This document shows, in pieces, positions 9,309 to 17,484 of a DNA stretch of 64,000 bases. The stretch comes from Hyphomonas sp. GTDB taxonomy: Bacteria; Pseudomonadota; Alphaproteobacteria; Caulobacterales; Hyphomonadaceae. Where the stretch lies: the NCBI RefSeq assembly GCF_022844445.1, contig NZ_JALHLS010000004.1:184288-248287 (forward strand). Direction: 5' to 3'. The translations under genes were made by a program, and so were the position numbers. Under the pieces are notes generated by a model that worked only from the letters and a program-made list of their open reading frames with translations, did no database searches and had not been told where the DNA came from. Position 1 is the first letter of the stretch. Each line of letters opens with the position of its first letter.

Positions 9309-9448
9309 GAGGCGCAGGTCTCCGGCGGAAGCTCTACCTTGAGCCCGCGCGCCCCGCAGTCAAGCGGGCCACAATTGACGCGCCGTTACCCTTGCGGAAG
9401 CGCCGGGGCCGCGCCAGAACAGGCAAAACCGCATCAAGGAGGACACCG

Positions 9449-9904
9449 ATGGCCAACCCCCGTAAAATTTCCTACGCAGATCTCGAATCCCTTGCCGGGC
9501 AGGAAGTCGGCGTGTCCGACTGGCACACGATCGACCAGGACCGGGTCAACAAGTTTGCTGAGGCAACCGGCGACCATCAGTGGATCCACGTCGATGTGGC
9601 GCGCGCGACCAAGGAAATCGGCGGCCCGATCGCCCATGGCTTCCTGACACTGTCGCTGCTGCCGATGCTGGGCGCTGAAGTCCTCCGGGTAGAAGGCACT
9701 ACGCGCGGCATCAACTACGGCTCTGACAAGGTGCGCTTCACCAACATGGTCCCCGTGGGCTCGAAAGTACGCCTGCGCCAGAAATGCCTGTCGGTTGAAT
9801 CCAAGGCCGGCGGCAAGACGATGAAGATGGAAGCGACCGTCGAAATCGAGGGCAAGGACCGCCCGGCGCTCGTCGCTGAGTCGATTACCGTTCTCTACGG
9901 CTGA
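9449..9904 (+). CDS. MaoC family dehydratase
   Basis: A 151-residue hot-dog-fold protein of the MaoC/(R)-specific enoyl-CoA hydratase group. The hydratase signature is visible as FAEATGDHQWIHVD, with the catalytic Asp and His in D-x4-H order, followed by GGPIAHGFLTLSLLP. It would reversibly hydrate trans-2-enoyl-CoA to (R)-3-hydroxyacyl-CoA in the cytoplasm, feeding polyhydroxyalkanoate or other lipid routes. The start has AAGGAGG upstream (9437-9443). It appears to be a single-gene unit before msrB. Confidence 0.9.
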   Translation: MANPRKISYADLESLAGQEVGVSDWHTIDQDRVNKFAEATGDHQWIHVDVARATKEIGGPIAHGFLTLSLLPMLGAEVLRVEGTTRGINYGSDKVRFTNMVPVGSKVRLRQKCLSVESKAGGKTMKMEATVEIEGKDRPALVAESITVLYG

Positions 9905-9948
9905 CCGAACACCTATATTGGGGGCGAACCACTGATGGAGCGCCCCCG

Positions 9949-10353
9949 ATGACCAAGACAAAGATCAACCGCACGGACGCCGAATGGCGTGAGATCCTTG
10001 ATCCCGAGGCCTACCGGGTCGGCGTGAAGGAAGGCACCGAGCGCGCTTTTACTCCCGGCAACTTCCAGGACGAAAAGCGCGCCGGCGTCTACCATTGCAA
10101 GGGTTGTGGCACGCCGCTCTGGTCTTCGGAACACAAGTTCGAGTCCGGCACTGGCTGGCCAAGCTACTGGAAGCCGGTCGATCCGGCCGCCGTGGCTACC
10201 AAGACCGACTTCAAGATGGTCTACCCCCGCACCGAATGCCACTGCGCCACCTGCGGCCTGCATCAGGGACATGTGTTCCGCGACGGCCCGCCGCCGACCG
10301 GCGAGCGCTGGTGCATCAACGGCGCGGTGCTGGATTTCCGGCCCTCCGAATAA
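9949..10353 (+). CDS. msrB: Peptide-methionine (R)-S-oxide reductase
   Basis: A 134-residue MsrB, reducing methionine-R-sulfoxide in oxidised proteins. The zinc site is complete: Cys50 and Cys53 (CKGC), Cys99 and Cys102 (CATC). The catalytic cysteine is Cys122 in RWCING, and GTGWPSYW and GHVFRDGP are family signatures. There is no signal peptide, so it is cytoplasmic. Cys97 (in TECHC), two residues before the zinc pair, is an extra cysteine that could act as a resolving residue; that is a guess. It precedes an S9 peptidase by 61 nt. Confidence 0.95.
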   Translation: MTKTKINRTDAEWREILDPEAYRVGVKEGTERAFTPGNFQDEKRAGVYHCKGCGTPLWSSEHKFESGTGWPSYWKPVDPAAVATKTDFKMVYPRTECHCATCGLHQGHVFRDGPPPTGERWCINGAVLDFRPSE

Positions 10354-10414
10354 GGGCTGGACAGGCCCCTGCGGCACAGGCCAGTGTCGCGTTTATCGAT
10401 AAGCGGAGCCTTCA

Positions 10415-12643
10415 ATGCGCCTTGTTGCTCAATTCGCCGGCCTGGTGGCCGCAACCGCCCTGTTCTCGGGATGCACGATGACCAAAGACACTGTGGAACC
10501 TGTAACCCTGACCAGCGCCGAGGCGGCCCTGCCCCAGCCACCTGTGGCCGCCCGGGTTGATCATGAAATCACCCAGCTCGGCCGTACGCGGAATGATCCT
10601 TACAACTGGCTCAAGGATGACAACTGGCAGGAAGTGATGCGCGATCCGTCGCAGCTGAAGCCGGAAATCCGCGGCTACCTCGAAGCCGAGAACGCCTACA
10701 CCAAGGTGCGTCTCGAAGACCCGACGACCGCGCTGCGCGACGAACTGTTCAACGAGATGCGCGGCCGCATCAAGGAAGATGACAGCTCCGTGCCAGCCGT
10801 CGATGGTGACTGGGCCTATTATACCCGCTTTCGTGAAGGTGGAGAGTATATGGTCTATGCCCGCCGTCCAGCCGCGCAGGCCTTTGACACATCAGCGCCG
10901 GAAACAATCCTTCTGGACGGGGACGCGCTCGGCGAAGGCCAGGACTATTTTGCTTTCAATGACATCGAAGTCTCGCCCGACCACAAGTACGTAGCCTACG
11001 CGACGGACATCAAAGGCAGCGAATTCTATACCATCCGTGTGAAGAACATCGAGACAGGCGAGCTGACCTCGACCGTCATCGACAACGCCTATGGCTCCTT
11101 CGAATGGAGCAGGACAGGCAAGGCGCTCTTCTGGGTCCACCGCGATGCCAACAGCCGCCCGGATGCGGTCTACCAGCGCAATCTCGAGACCGGCGAAGAC
11201 ACGCTGATCTACGAGGAAAAGGATCCCGGCTTCTTTGTGGGCCTGGAAACCAGCGAGAGCGAAGACGTGATCTTCGTCTCGGCCGGCGGTCACACAACCT
11301 CGGAAGTCTACTGGTTCCCTGCTGATGAACTAAACCCCACGCTCCGCCTCGTCGCACCGCGCGTGATTGATGAGGAATACTCCGTCACCCATTGGGACGG
11401 CGCATTCTACATCGTCACCAATGCCGGAGGCGCCGTGGACTTCAAGATGGTGAAGGCGCCGATGGCGTCTACATCGCGCGAAGCGTGGACCGATGTGATC
11501 CCGCACCGCCCAGGAACATTGCTGCTCGGCGTCAGTGCGCAGAAGGACTATCTCGCCATCATGGAGCGCGAGAACGCGCTGCCGCGCATCGTGATCCGTT
11601 CGCGCGCTGATGGCAGCTCGCATTCCATCAGCTTCGATGAAGCCGCCTACAGTGTCGGCCTGGAAGGCGGGCACAACTTCGATGTGCCCGTCCTGCGCTT
11701 CGACTATGCTTCGCCGACCACGCCGGACCAGGTTTACGACTATGACCTGAATACGCGCGAGAAAGTGCTGCGCAAGACGCGCGAAGTGCCCTCGGGCCAC
11801 AATCCGGCAGACTATGTCGCCGAACGGATCATGGCGCCGTCATGGGACGGCGCGCTCGTTCCGGTGACGCTGCTGCGCCACAAGGATACGCGAGTGGACG
11901 GCACCGCGCCGGTTCTGCTCTACGGTTACGGCTCTTACGGAATCTCGATGCCAGCGGACTTCCGCACCGGCCGCCTCAGCCTCGTGGATCGCGGCTTCAT
12001 CTACGCAATCGTGCACATGCGCGGCGGCATGGAGAAGGGCTACCAGTGGTACCTGGACGGCAAGCTCGACAAGAAGACCAACACGTTCAAGGACTATATC
12101 GCGGCTGGCCAGTACCTGGTCGACAAAGGCTACACGCAGCGCGGCAAGCTGGTCGCGCATGGCGGATCGGCAGGCGGCCTGCTGGTCGGCGCGGCGGTCA
12201 ACATGGACCCGACACTGTTCGCCGGCGTAATTGCGGCCGTCCCGTTCGTGGACGTACTCAACACGATGTCTGACGAGAGCCTGCCGCTGACACCGCCGGA
12301 ATGGCCCGAATGGGGCAATCCGCTTACGGACGAAAAGGCCTATGACACGATCCTCGCCTACAGCCCGTATGATCAGGTCACGAAGCTCGACTATCCGGCA
12401 ATGCTGATCACCGGGGGCGTGACCGATCCGCGCGTCACATATTGGGAGCCGGCAAAGTGGGCGGCGAAGCTGCGCCATGAAGCGCCGGAGGCCGGTCCCT
12501 ACTTCCTGCGTATCAACATGGATGCAGGCCATGGCGGCGCCTCGGGCCGGTTCGAAGGCCTCAAGGAAGTCGCCACCGAATATGCCTTCGCGCTGGGCGC
12601 TGTGGGCAAGACGGACTCGCTTGATCTTGCAAAGGGGAAATAG
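10415..12643 (+). CDS. S9A prolyl oligopeptidase / oligopeptidase B, lipoprotein
   Basis: A 742-residue serine peptidase. It has an N-terminal lipoprotein signal (lipobox FSGC), a long beta-propeller region that gates access, and a C-terminal alpha/beta-hydrolase domain. The triad is readable: Ser585 in HGGSAGG, Asp671 in GVTDPRV and His706 in DAGHGG. It cleaves short peptides after Pro or basic residues. The lipoprotein signal places it in the periplasm or outer membrane, unlike the cytoplasmic E. coli oligopeptidase B. The next gene starts only 5 nt downstream, so co-transcription is likely. Confidence 0.92.
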   Translation: MRLVAQFAGLVAATALFSGCTMTKDTVEPVTLTSAEAALPQPPVAARVDHEITQLGRTRNDPYNWLKDDNWQEVMRDPSQLKPEIRGYLEAENAYTKVRLEDPTTALRDELFNEMRGRIKEDDSSVPAVDGDWAYYTRFREGGEYMVYARRPAAQAFDTSAPETILLDGDALGEGQDYFAFNDIEVSPDHKYVAYATDIKGSEFYTIRVKNIETGELTSTVIDNAYGSFEWSRTGKALFWVHRDANSRPDAVYQRNLETGEDTLIYEEKDPGFFVGLETSESEDVIFVSAGGHTTSEVYWFPADELNPTLRLVAPRVIDEEYSVTHWDGAFYIVTNAGGAVDFKMVKAPMASTSREAWTDVIPHRPGTLLLGVSAQKDYLAIMERENALPRIVIRSRADGSSHSISFDEAAYSVGLEGGHNFDVPVLRFDYASPTTPDQVYDYDLNTREKVLRKTREVPSGHNPADYVAERIMAPSWDGALVPVTLLRHKDTRVDGTAPVLLYGYGSYGISMPADFRTGRLSLVDRGFIYAIVHMRGGMEKGYQWYLDGKLDKKTNTFKDYIAAGQYLVDKGYTQRGKLVAHGGSAGGLLVGAAVNMDPTLFAGVIAAVPFVDVLNTMSDESLPLTPPEWPEWGNPLTDEKAYDTILAYSPYDQVTKLDYPAMLITGGVTDPRVTYWEPAKWAAKLRHEAPEAGPYFLRINMDAGHGGASGRFEGLKEVATEYAFALGAVGKTDSLDLAKGK

Positions 12644-12648
12644 GGCCG

Positions 12649-13095
12649 TTGCTCTATTTCCTCGACTGCGAATTCAACGGCTTCGGCGGCGAGCTCATCA
12701 GTCTGGCCCTTTCGGGCGAGACGAGTGAACTCTACCTCGTCCGGCCGGAGGCCGAGCTGGACCTTCTTGTGCCCCATCCCTGGGTCGAGGAGCATGTGCT
12801 GCCTTTCCTCTCACTGAGCGACGCGCGCCCGGACGTGCAGCCACTGGCGAAGTTCGGGCGCGTCATCCAGGCGTTCCTGGCAGGCGATGCGGCGCCGGAG
12901 ATCGTCGCCGACTGGCCAGAGGACCTGATGCACCTGATGCAATGCCTGATCATCGGGCCGGGCCAGATGGTGCGGATCCCGGAACTATCGCTGCGCCTTC
13001 TGCACGCCTCCGCCTATCCGAGCGAAATCATGGATGCTGTCCAGCACAACGCCCTGTGGGATGCACGGGCGCTGCGCCAGGCGGTTTTGGGGTAG
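12649..13095 (+). CDS. 3'-5' exoribonuclease-like protein (DEDDh fold)
   Basis: A 148-residue protein beginning at a TTG codon, 5 nt after the S9 peptidase stop. The opening LYFLDCEFNG carries the DxE of exonuclease motif I and the end HNALWDARALRQ carries the HxAxxDA of motif III, so the DEDDh exonuclease fold is likely. It resembles the Rv2179c-type 3'-5' exoribonuclease domain. No ATG lies in the N-terminal part, which supports the rare start. Substrate and role are unknown. Confidence 0.7.
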   Translation: MLYFLDCEFNGFGGELISLALSGETSELYLVRPEAELDLLVPHPWVEEHVLPFLSLSDARPDVQPLAKFGRVIQAFLAGDAAPEIVADWPEDLMHLMQCLIIGPGQMVRIPELSLRLLHASAYPSEIMDAVQHNALWDARALRQAVLG

Positions 13096-13138
13096 TTTCC
13101 GGTTACCGTGAGTTACTGTCTGGACGGGATTATCCCGG

Positions 13139-13167
13139 TTGCAGCGGGGCAGGCCTTTGCCTATACA
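13139..13167 (+). promoter_or_regulatory. Promoter of tRNA-Pro
   Basis: A good sigma-70-type promoter: TTGCAG at 13139-13144 and TATACA at 13162-13167, with a 17-nt spacer. The predicted start falls about 5 nt before the mature tRNA end at 13179. Confidence 0.7.
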
Positions 13168-13178
13168 GCGCGTTCGGT

Positions 13179-13255
13179 CGGAGCGTAGCGCAGCCCGGTA
13201 GCGCACTAGTCTGGGGGACTAGGGGTCGGAGGTTCGAATCCTCTCGTTCCGACCA
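13179..13255 (+). tRNA. tRNA-Pro (anticodon GGG)
   Basis: A 77-nt cloverleaf with CCA encoded at 13253-13255. The acceptor stem pairs CGGAGCG (13179-13185) with CGTTCCG, including one G-T pair. The anticodon stem CTAGT/ACTAG encloses CTGGGGG, giving anticodon GGG at 13213-13215. The T arm GGAGG-TTCGAAT-CCTCT is normal. It reads the CCC and CCU codons. Confidence 0.95.
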
Positions 13256-13275
13256 AAAAATCCAAAAGCTGGAGT

Positions 13276-13737
13276 TCAGGCGGCGCGGCGGGCGCGGGCG
13301 GCGTCGATGCGGCCCTTGATGTCCGTGAGTTCCCGCAGGGCTTCCTCCAGGCGGGCCTTGCGATCAGGCGGGGCGAACGCGAGGGCGACGCTGGCCTGCA
13401 GTTCGCGCGCGGGGCTTGGCACCGGCTCGAGGGCGGCGGAGAGCGTGGCAGTGCCGCCGAGCACGGCCTCGATACCCTGCTCCGCGAGGATCGTTTTCGC
13501 GCCCTTCAGCGTCATCCCGCGCTCATGCACGAGGATGCGGATAGCGCGCAGTGCGTCCATGTCCTGCGGCCGGAACAGGCGCCGGCCATCCTCGCGCTTG
13601 ATCGGGCGGATGTCCCTGGGAAAACGGGTTTCCCAATAGCGCAGCACATGCGTTTCAAGGCCCAGTTCGCTTGCCGCTTCACCAATCGAGCGGAAGGCAG
13701 ACGAAGACTTCTCGATCCGGGACTTGAGTGCGGTCAT
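13276..13737 (-). CDS. MerR family transcriptional regulator
   Basis: A 153-residue DNA-binding protein. The N-terminal winged helix of the MerR type is clear: [25 protein letters not shown] followed by a [15 protein letters not shown] wing (about residues 16-58). The short C-terminal part has no recognisable metal or drug ligand site. It lies 16 nt downstream of ihfA. This ihfA-merR pair is a conserved alphaproteobacterial arrangement, so it likely shares the plsX-fabH-ihfA transcript. Its targets cannot be inferred here. Confidence 0.9.
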   Translation of the reverse strand: MTALKSRIEKSSSAFRSIGEAASELGLETHVLRYWETRFPRDIRPIKREDGRRLFRPQDMDALRAIRILVHERGMTLKGAKTILAEQGIEAVLGGTATLSAALEPVPSPARELQASVALAFAPPDRKARLEEALRELTDIKGRIDAARARRAA

Positions 13738-13753
13738 GCGGGGGCCTGCGGTG

Positions 13754-14047
13754 TCAGTCTCGTCCGACGAGGGACTTGAGCATCGGCGACGGACGGAACG
13801 TGACGACGCGGCGGGCCGCGATGGGAGCCTCTTCACCGGTCTTGGGGTTGCGTCCCTCTCGGGCGGATTTGGCGCGCACGACGAAGTTGCCGAAGCGGGC
13901 GAGCTTCACTTCTTCTTCGTGCTCGAGAGCGGCGCCGATGAGTTCCAGCGTACGGTCAAGAAGGTCTGCGGATTCCTGCCGGGTCACGCCTACTTCGCGG
14001 ACAATCGCGTCAGTGACTTCAGCACGGGTAACGGTCTCGCTGCTCAT
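13754..14047 (-). CDS. ihfA: Integration host factor subunit alpha
   Basis: A 97-residue HU/IHF-family protein that bends DNA as a heterodimer with IHF-beta. Signatures are the opening TVTRAEVTDAIVREVG, the LARFGNFVVR turn, GRNPKTGEE at the arm and RRVVTFRPSP near the end. The start is MSSETV at 14047; the upstream in-frame ATG at 14068 would add seven residues. It follows fabH and precedes a MerR regulator. Placement beside fabH/plsX and the sequence around GRNPKTGE favour the alpha subunit over HU or beta. Confidence 0.93.
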   Translation of the reverse strand: MSSETVTRAEVTDAIVREVGVTRQESADLLDRTLELIGAALEHEEEVKLARFGNFVVRAKSAREGRNPKTGEEAPIAARRVVTFRPSPMLKSLVGRD

Positions 14048-14136
14048 TTGCCCATTCGCCTTTCGCAAAAGCCTAAGCCCGGTATCTTAACGAATTCCTA
14101 GCGTACGCGTTAGTGAAATCTGGAACAGGCCGACGA

Positions 14137-15108
14137 TCAGAGGCGGAACAGGCTCGCCCCCCATGAGAAACCGCCGCCCATTGCCTCGGAGAGAATGAGG
14201 TCGCCGGACTTGGCGCGGCCGGTCCGTACGGCATGGTCGAGCGCGAGCGGAATCGAGGCAGCCGACGTGTTGGCATGCTGGTCGACCGTGATGACAACCT
14301 TCTCTTCGGGGATGCTCAGCTTCTTTGCGACGCCGTCGAGAATGCGCTTGTTGGCCTGGTGCGGCACGAACCAGTCGATGTCCGCTGAGGTCAGGCCGGT
14401 TTCTGCCAGCACTGCTTCGATCGCGGCGGAAATGTTGGCAACGGCGTGCTTGAACACGCGATTGCCTTCCATCCGGACATGACCGATCGTGCCGGTGGAG
14501 CTGACGCCGCCATCAACATAGAGCAGGTCGGACTTGGTGCCGTCGGTGCGGATATGGTGCGTGATCACACCCTCGTCGGCGGCGAACTCGCCTTCGCGTG
14601 CTTCCAGCACGACCGCGCCGCCGCCATCGCCGAACAGCACGCAGGTACCCCGGTCCGACCAGTCGATGATGCGTGTAAAGGTCTCCGCGCCGATCACCAG
14701 CGCGCGGTTGAACAGGCCTTGCTTCAGCATCGAATCGGCAGTGGCGAGCGCAAACAGGAAGCCTGAGCAGACAGCCTGCACGTCAAACGCGGCGCCGCCG
14801 GAGATGCCGAGCTTGGCCTGCACGGCGGTCGCGGTGGCGGGAAAGGTGCGGTCCGGCGTGGTGGTCGCCAGCACGATCAGATCGATCTCCGAAGCGTCTA
14901 TGCCGGCCGCGGCCAGGGCGCGCCGGGCAGCGGCGGTCGCAATGTCAGAGGTCAACTCACCATCGGCGGCGATGTGGCGCTGGCGGATGCCGGTCCGTTC
15001 CTGGATCCATTCGTCGGAGGTCTCGACCATCCCGGCGAGTTCCGCATTCGAGAGCACACGCTCGGGAAGGTAGCTTCCGGTTCCGCGGATGAAACTGCGT
15101 CGCGCCAT
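14137..15108 (-). CDS. fabH: Beta-ketoacyl-ACP synthase III
   Basis: A 323-residue KAS III that condenses acetyl-CoA (or another short acyl-CoA) with malonyl-ACP to start fatty-acid synthesis. The triad is intact: Cys114 in AVCSGF, His250 in PHQAN and Asn280 in HANTSAAS. The C-terminus [13 protein letters not shown] is typical. It lies 35 nt downstream of plsX in the same orientation and is followed by ihfA. Primer specificity cannot be read. Confidence 0.96.
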   Translation of the reverse strand: MARRSFIRGTGSYLPERVLSNAELAGMVETSDEWIQERTGIRQRHIAADGELTSDIATAAARRALAAAGIDASEIDLIVLATTTPDRTFPATATAVQAKLGISGGAAFDVQAVCSGFLFALATADSMLKQGLFNRALVIGAETFTRIIDWSDRGTCVLFGDGGGAVVLEAREGEFAADEGVITHHIRTDGTKSDLLYVDGGVSSTGTIGHVRMEGNRVFKHAVANISAAIEAVLAETGLTSADIDWFVPHQANKRILDGVAKKLSIPEEKVVITVDQHANTSAASIPLALDHAVRTGRAKSGDLILSEAMGGGFSWGASLFRL

Positions 15109-15143
15109 GCTGGCTCTTCCTTTCGACTGGCCGCGCGCTGCCC

Positions 15144-16196
15144 TCAGGCAGCCACACCACCGGTTCCGATCTTAGCGAGGTTGGCGGCGATTTCGCCCTG
15201 GAAATCGCTGGCGGCAAGGTCTGCCGCCATTTCACACGCACGGGCAAAGCCGCGGGCGTCGGCGCTGCCGTGGCTCTTGACCGAGATACCGCCGAGTCCG
15301 AGCAGGACGCCGCCATTGACGTTACTTGGGTCCATCAACGACTTCAGCCGCTTGAGCCCGTTCATGGCCAGCACGGCGCCGGCTTTTGACATCAGGCTTT
15401 CGGTGAAGGCATCGCGCATATGGCTAGCCAGCATCCGGGCCACGCCCTCGCCGGTCTTCAGCGCCACGTTGCCCGTGAAACCGTCGGTGACAACAACATC
15501 GACTGCGCCGGAGGAAATGTCGTCCCCCTCGATGAAGCCGCGATAGTCCAGATCGAGCCCCGCCGCGCGCAGCCATTCGTGAGCCTCGCGCACTTCCTCA
15601 TGGCCCTTCATTTCTTCAGAGCCGATGTTGAGCAGGCCCACGGTCGGACGCGCGATGCCGAGCGTGGCGCGCGCGAAAGCCTCGCCCATGATGGCGAAGG
15701 TGACGAGCTGCTGAGCATCCGCCTCAACATTGGCGCCGACATCCAGGACCACGGTGCGTCCCCGCAGCGTCGGCCAAACGGCCGTCATCGCCGGGCGGTG
15801 GACGCCGTCCATCTTGCGCAGGATCAGCATCGAAATCGCCATCAGCGCTCCGGTATTGCCGGCCGAGACCGAAGCGCCTGCCCGCCCCTCGCGGATCGCC
15901 TCGACGGCGTTCCACATAGACGTGCCCTTGCCTCGCCGCAGCGCCTGGCTGGGCTTCATGTCGCTGGTGATCTTGTCCGTGACAGCATGGACGATCGTGG
16001 CACGTGACTGCAGCACCGGACGGGCGGCCACCAGCGGGGCGAGTTTCACCTCATCGCCATGCAGCAGGGCCCGCATTGCCGGCCGGCTTTCGAGGAAGCT
16101 GGCCACGCCGTCGATCACAATGCCCGGGGCATCGTCTCCGCCCATGGCGTCTATCGAAATCGTCTGCGCGGGGTTCATCCGGTCCTGTGCCTGCAT
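15144..16196 (-). CDS. plsX: Phosphate acyltransferase PlsX
   Basis: A 350-residue enzyme converting acyl-ACP to acyl-phosphate for PlsY in phospholipid synthesis. The family signatures [13 protein letters not shown] near the start, the LDVGANVE segment and [13 protein letters not shown] are present. Start is either 16196 (MQAQDRM) or the ATG six codons in (MNPAQTI). It is followed by fabH. The gap between the bc1 chaperone and plsX is only 77 nt, with no DUF177 (YceD) gene in it, which often occupies this place in relatives. Confidence 0.96.
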   Translation of the reverse strand: MQAQDRMNPAQTISIDAMGGDDAPGIVIDGVASFLESRPAMRALLHGDEVKLAPLVAARPVLQSRATIVHAVTDKITSDMKPSQALRRGKGTSMWNAVEAIREGRAGASVSAGNTGALMAISMLILRKMDGVHRPAMTAVWPTLRGRTVVLDVGANVEADAQQLVTFAIMGEAFARATLGIARPTVGLLNIGSEEMKGHEEVREAHEWLRAAGLDLDYRGFIEGDDISSGAVDVVVTDGFTGNVALKTGEGVARMLASHMRDAFTESLMSKAGAVLAMNGLKRLKSLMDPSNVNGGVLLGLGGISVKSHGSADARGFARACEMAADLAASDFQGEIAANLAKIGTGGVAA

Positions 16197-16273
16197 GAGT
16201 GGCCAGATTCTAGGTATTTTCGCGTGGTTTAAGCGTCGCCGGGAGGCAAGGCAACGGGCCAGATGCGGCAGGT

Positions 16274-16846
16274 TCAGTGCTGAAAGGCGGGCCCGCCCGC
16301 CGCCGCGGCGATCCAGTCGAACCGGCCATGCAGGATTTCTTCATCCGGCTGGCCGGCGAGATGCGCCTGCAGCGCCAGCAGCTGAGCGGCCAGCGCGGCG
16401 GCACGGCCAGGCGCCACGGCCCCGTTCCGGCGCAGGATCTCGGCCAACTCGACGGCTTGCCCCGGCCCAGCAGGCGCCGTGAACGCCGTGAACGTCGCCC
16501 TGCCGACGCCGGCATGCACCTCAGCCAGCCTGCGCACCTTGCGGGCAATGGAGGCATCCCCGACACCCTTTTCCCGGAACGCAGCATCGAACCCGTCCAG
16601 CACAAGGTCATTGAGCCGCGCCGTCACAGGCGCCGAATCCGGCCCCTCGATGCGGCTCAGGCGGACGATGGCGAGGCTGGTAAGGAGGGTGACCATGCCG
16701 GCGCGACCGTCGAACGTGTCCGGCACCCCGCCTTCCAGATACCAGAACGGCTCCAGCGCGTGGCGCAAAAGCCGGCGATAGGCCTCACGGGCGGCTTTCC
16801 GCCGCGCGCCGCGACGCTGGAACCAGTTGCCCGAAAATGCCGTCAA
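16274..16846 (-). CDS. Ubiquinol-cytochrome c chaperone family protein
   Basis: A 190-residue member of the CBP3/UQCC1-like family that assists assembly of cytochrome b into complex III. The long helical N-terminal part ([13 protein letters not shown]), the [13 protein letters not shown] segment and [13 protein letters not shown] resemble the family. It is divergent from bamE (75 nt between starts) and sits upstream of plsX, the usual alphaproteobacterial neighbourhood. Presence of the chaperone fits an aerobic bc1-complex respiratory chain. Confidence 0.85.
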   Translation of the reverse strand: MTAFSGNWFQRRGARRKAAREAYRRLLRHALEPFWYLEGGVPDTFDGRAGMVTLLTSLAIVRLSRIEGPDSAPVTARLNDLVLDGFDAAFREKGVGDASIARKVRRLAEVHAGVGRATFTAFTAPAGPGQAVELAEILRRNGAVAPGRAAALAAQLLALQAHLAGQPDEEILHGRFDWIAAAAGGPAFQH

Positions 16847-16921
16847 GGGTGCACTCCCATGCTTGCCAAGCCCGGTTACCTGCCGCTAGTTCGTTGGTCA
16901 AAGCCCATCTGGAGTGACTCC

Positions 16922-17401
16922 ATGCGTAAAAGTGCCATCCTGGCGGCCAGCCTGCTCGTGCTGCCCCTGACGGCGTGCCTTACGCCCGCACGCGATTTCC
17001 ACGGCTATATCCCGGACGAGATCCAGCCATACGACATCAAGCCGGGCGAAGACACCCGCTCGTCGGTCTCGGCCCAACTCGGTTCGCCCTCGACCGAAGG
17101 CCTTTTCGACACCAATACCTGGTTCTACATTTCCGACGTGCAGGAGCGCTTCGCGTTCTACAAGCCCAAGGTCGCCGACCGAAGCATCACCGCCATCCGC
17201 TTCGGCGAAGATGACAAGGTCGACGAAGTGCTGCGCTACACTGCAGCCGATGGCCAGGTGATCAGCTACTCCGCCCGCGAGACGGCAACCCGCGGCCGCG
17301 AACTGGGTCTTTGGGAGCAGATCTTCGGCACCGTCGGCGCCGTGCGCCTGCCGAACACCGACGAGGCAACGCCCGACAATCCGACCGGCCGCCAGCAGTA
17401 G
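16922..17401 (+). CDS. bamE: Outer membrane assembly lipoprotein BamE (SmpA/OmlA family)
   Basis: A 159-residue lipoprotein (lipobox LTAC) of the BAM complex that folds beta-barrels into the outer membrane. The central GEDTRSSVSAQLGSPS segment and the following WFYISDVQERFAF strands form the SmpA/OmlA fold. A C-terminal tail of about 30 residues after GLWEQIFG is Asp/Pro/Thr-rich and probably disordered. The start at 16922 is preferred because it opens with a proper signal; an upstream ATG at 16859 would bury it. A strong hairpin terminator follows 32 nt after the stop. Confidence 0.9.
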   Translation: MRKSAILAASLLVLPLTACLTPARDFHGYIPDEIQPYDIKPGEDTRSSVSAQLGSPSTEGLFDTNTWFYISDVQERFAFYKPKVADRSITAIRFGEDDKVDEVLRYTAADGQVISYSARETATRGRELGLWEQIFGTVGAVRLPNTDEATPDNPTGRQQ

Positions 17402-17433
17402 GCCTTCCGGTCTCTCCGCCCTGCAGACATGAA

Positions 17434-17463
17434 AAAGCCCCGGAACCGAAGTTCCGGGGCTTT
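17434..17463. terminator. Bidirectional Rho-independent terminator
   Basis: A perfect 13-bp stem AAAGCCCCGGAAC/GTTCCGGGGCTTT closes a CGAA tetraloop. A-rich sequence precedes it and T-rich sequence follows it, so it can stop both bamE (+) and hppA (-), which converge here. Confidence 0.88.
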
Positions 17464-17484
17464 CGTTTGATCTGTATCCGGACC

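Noticed and set aside
13256..13275. Possible integration site at the tRNA-Pro gene
   Set aside because: No integrase, direct repeat of the tRNA end or foreign genes lie beside it; the next gene is the conserved merR.
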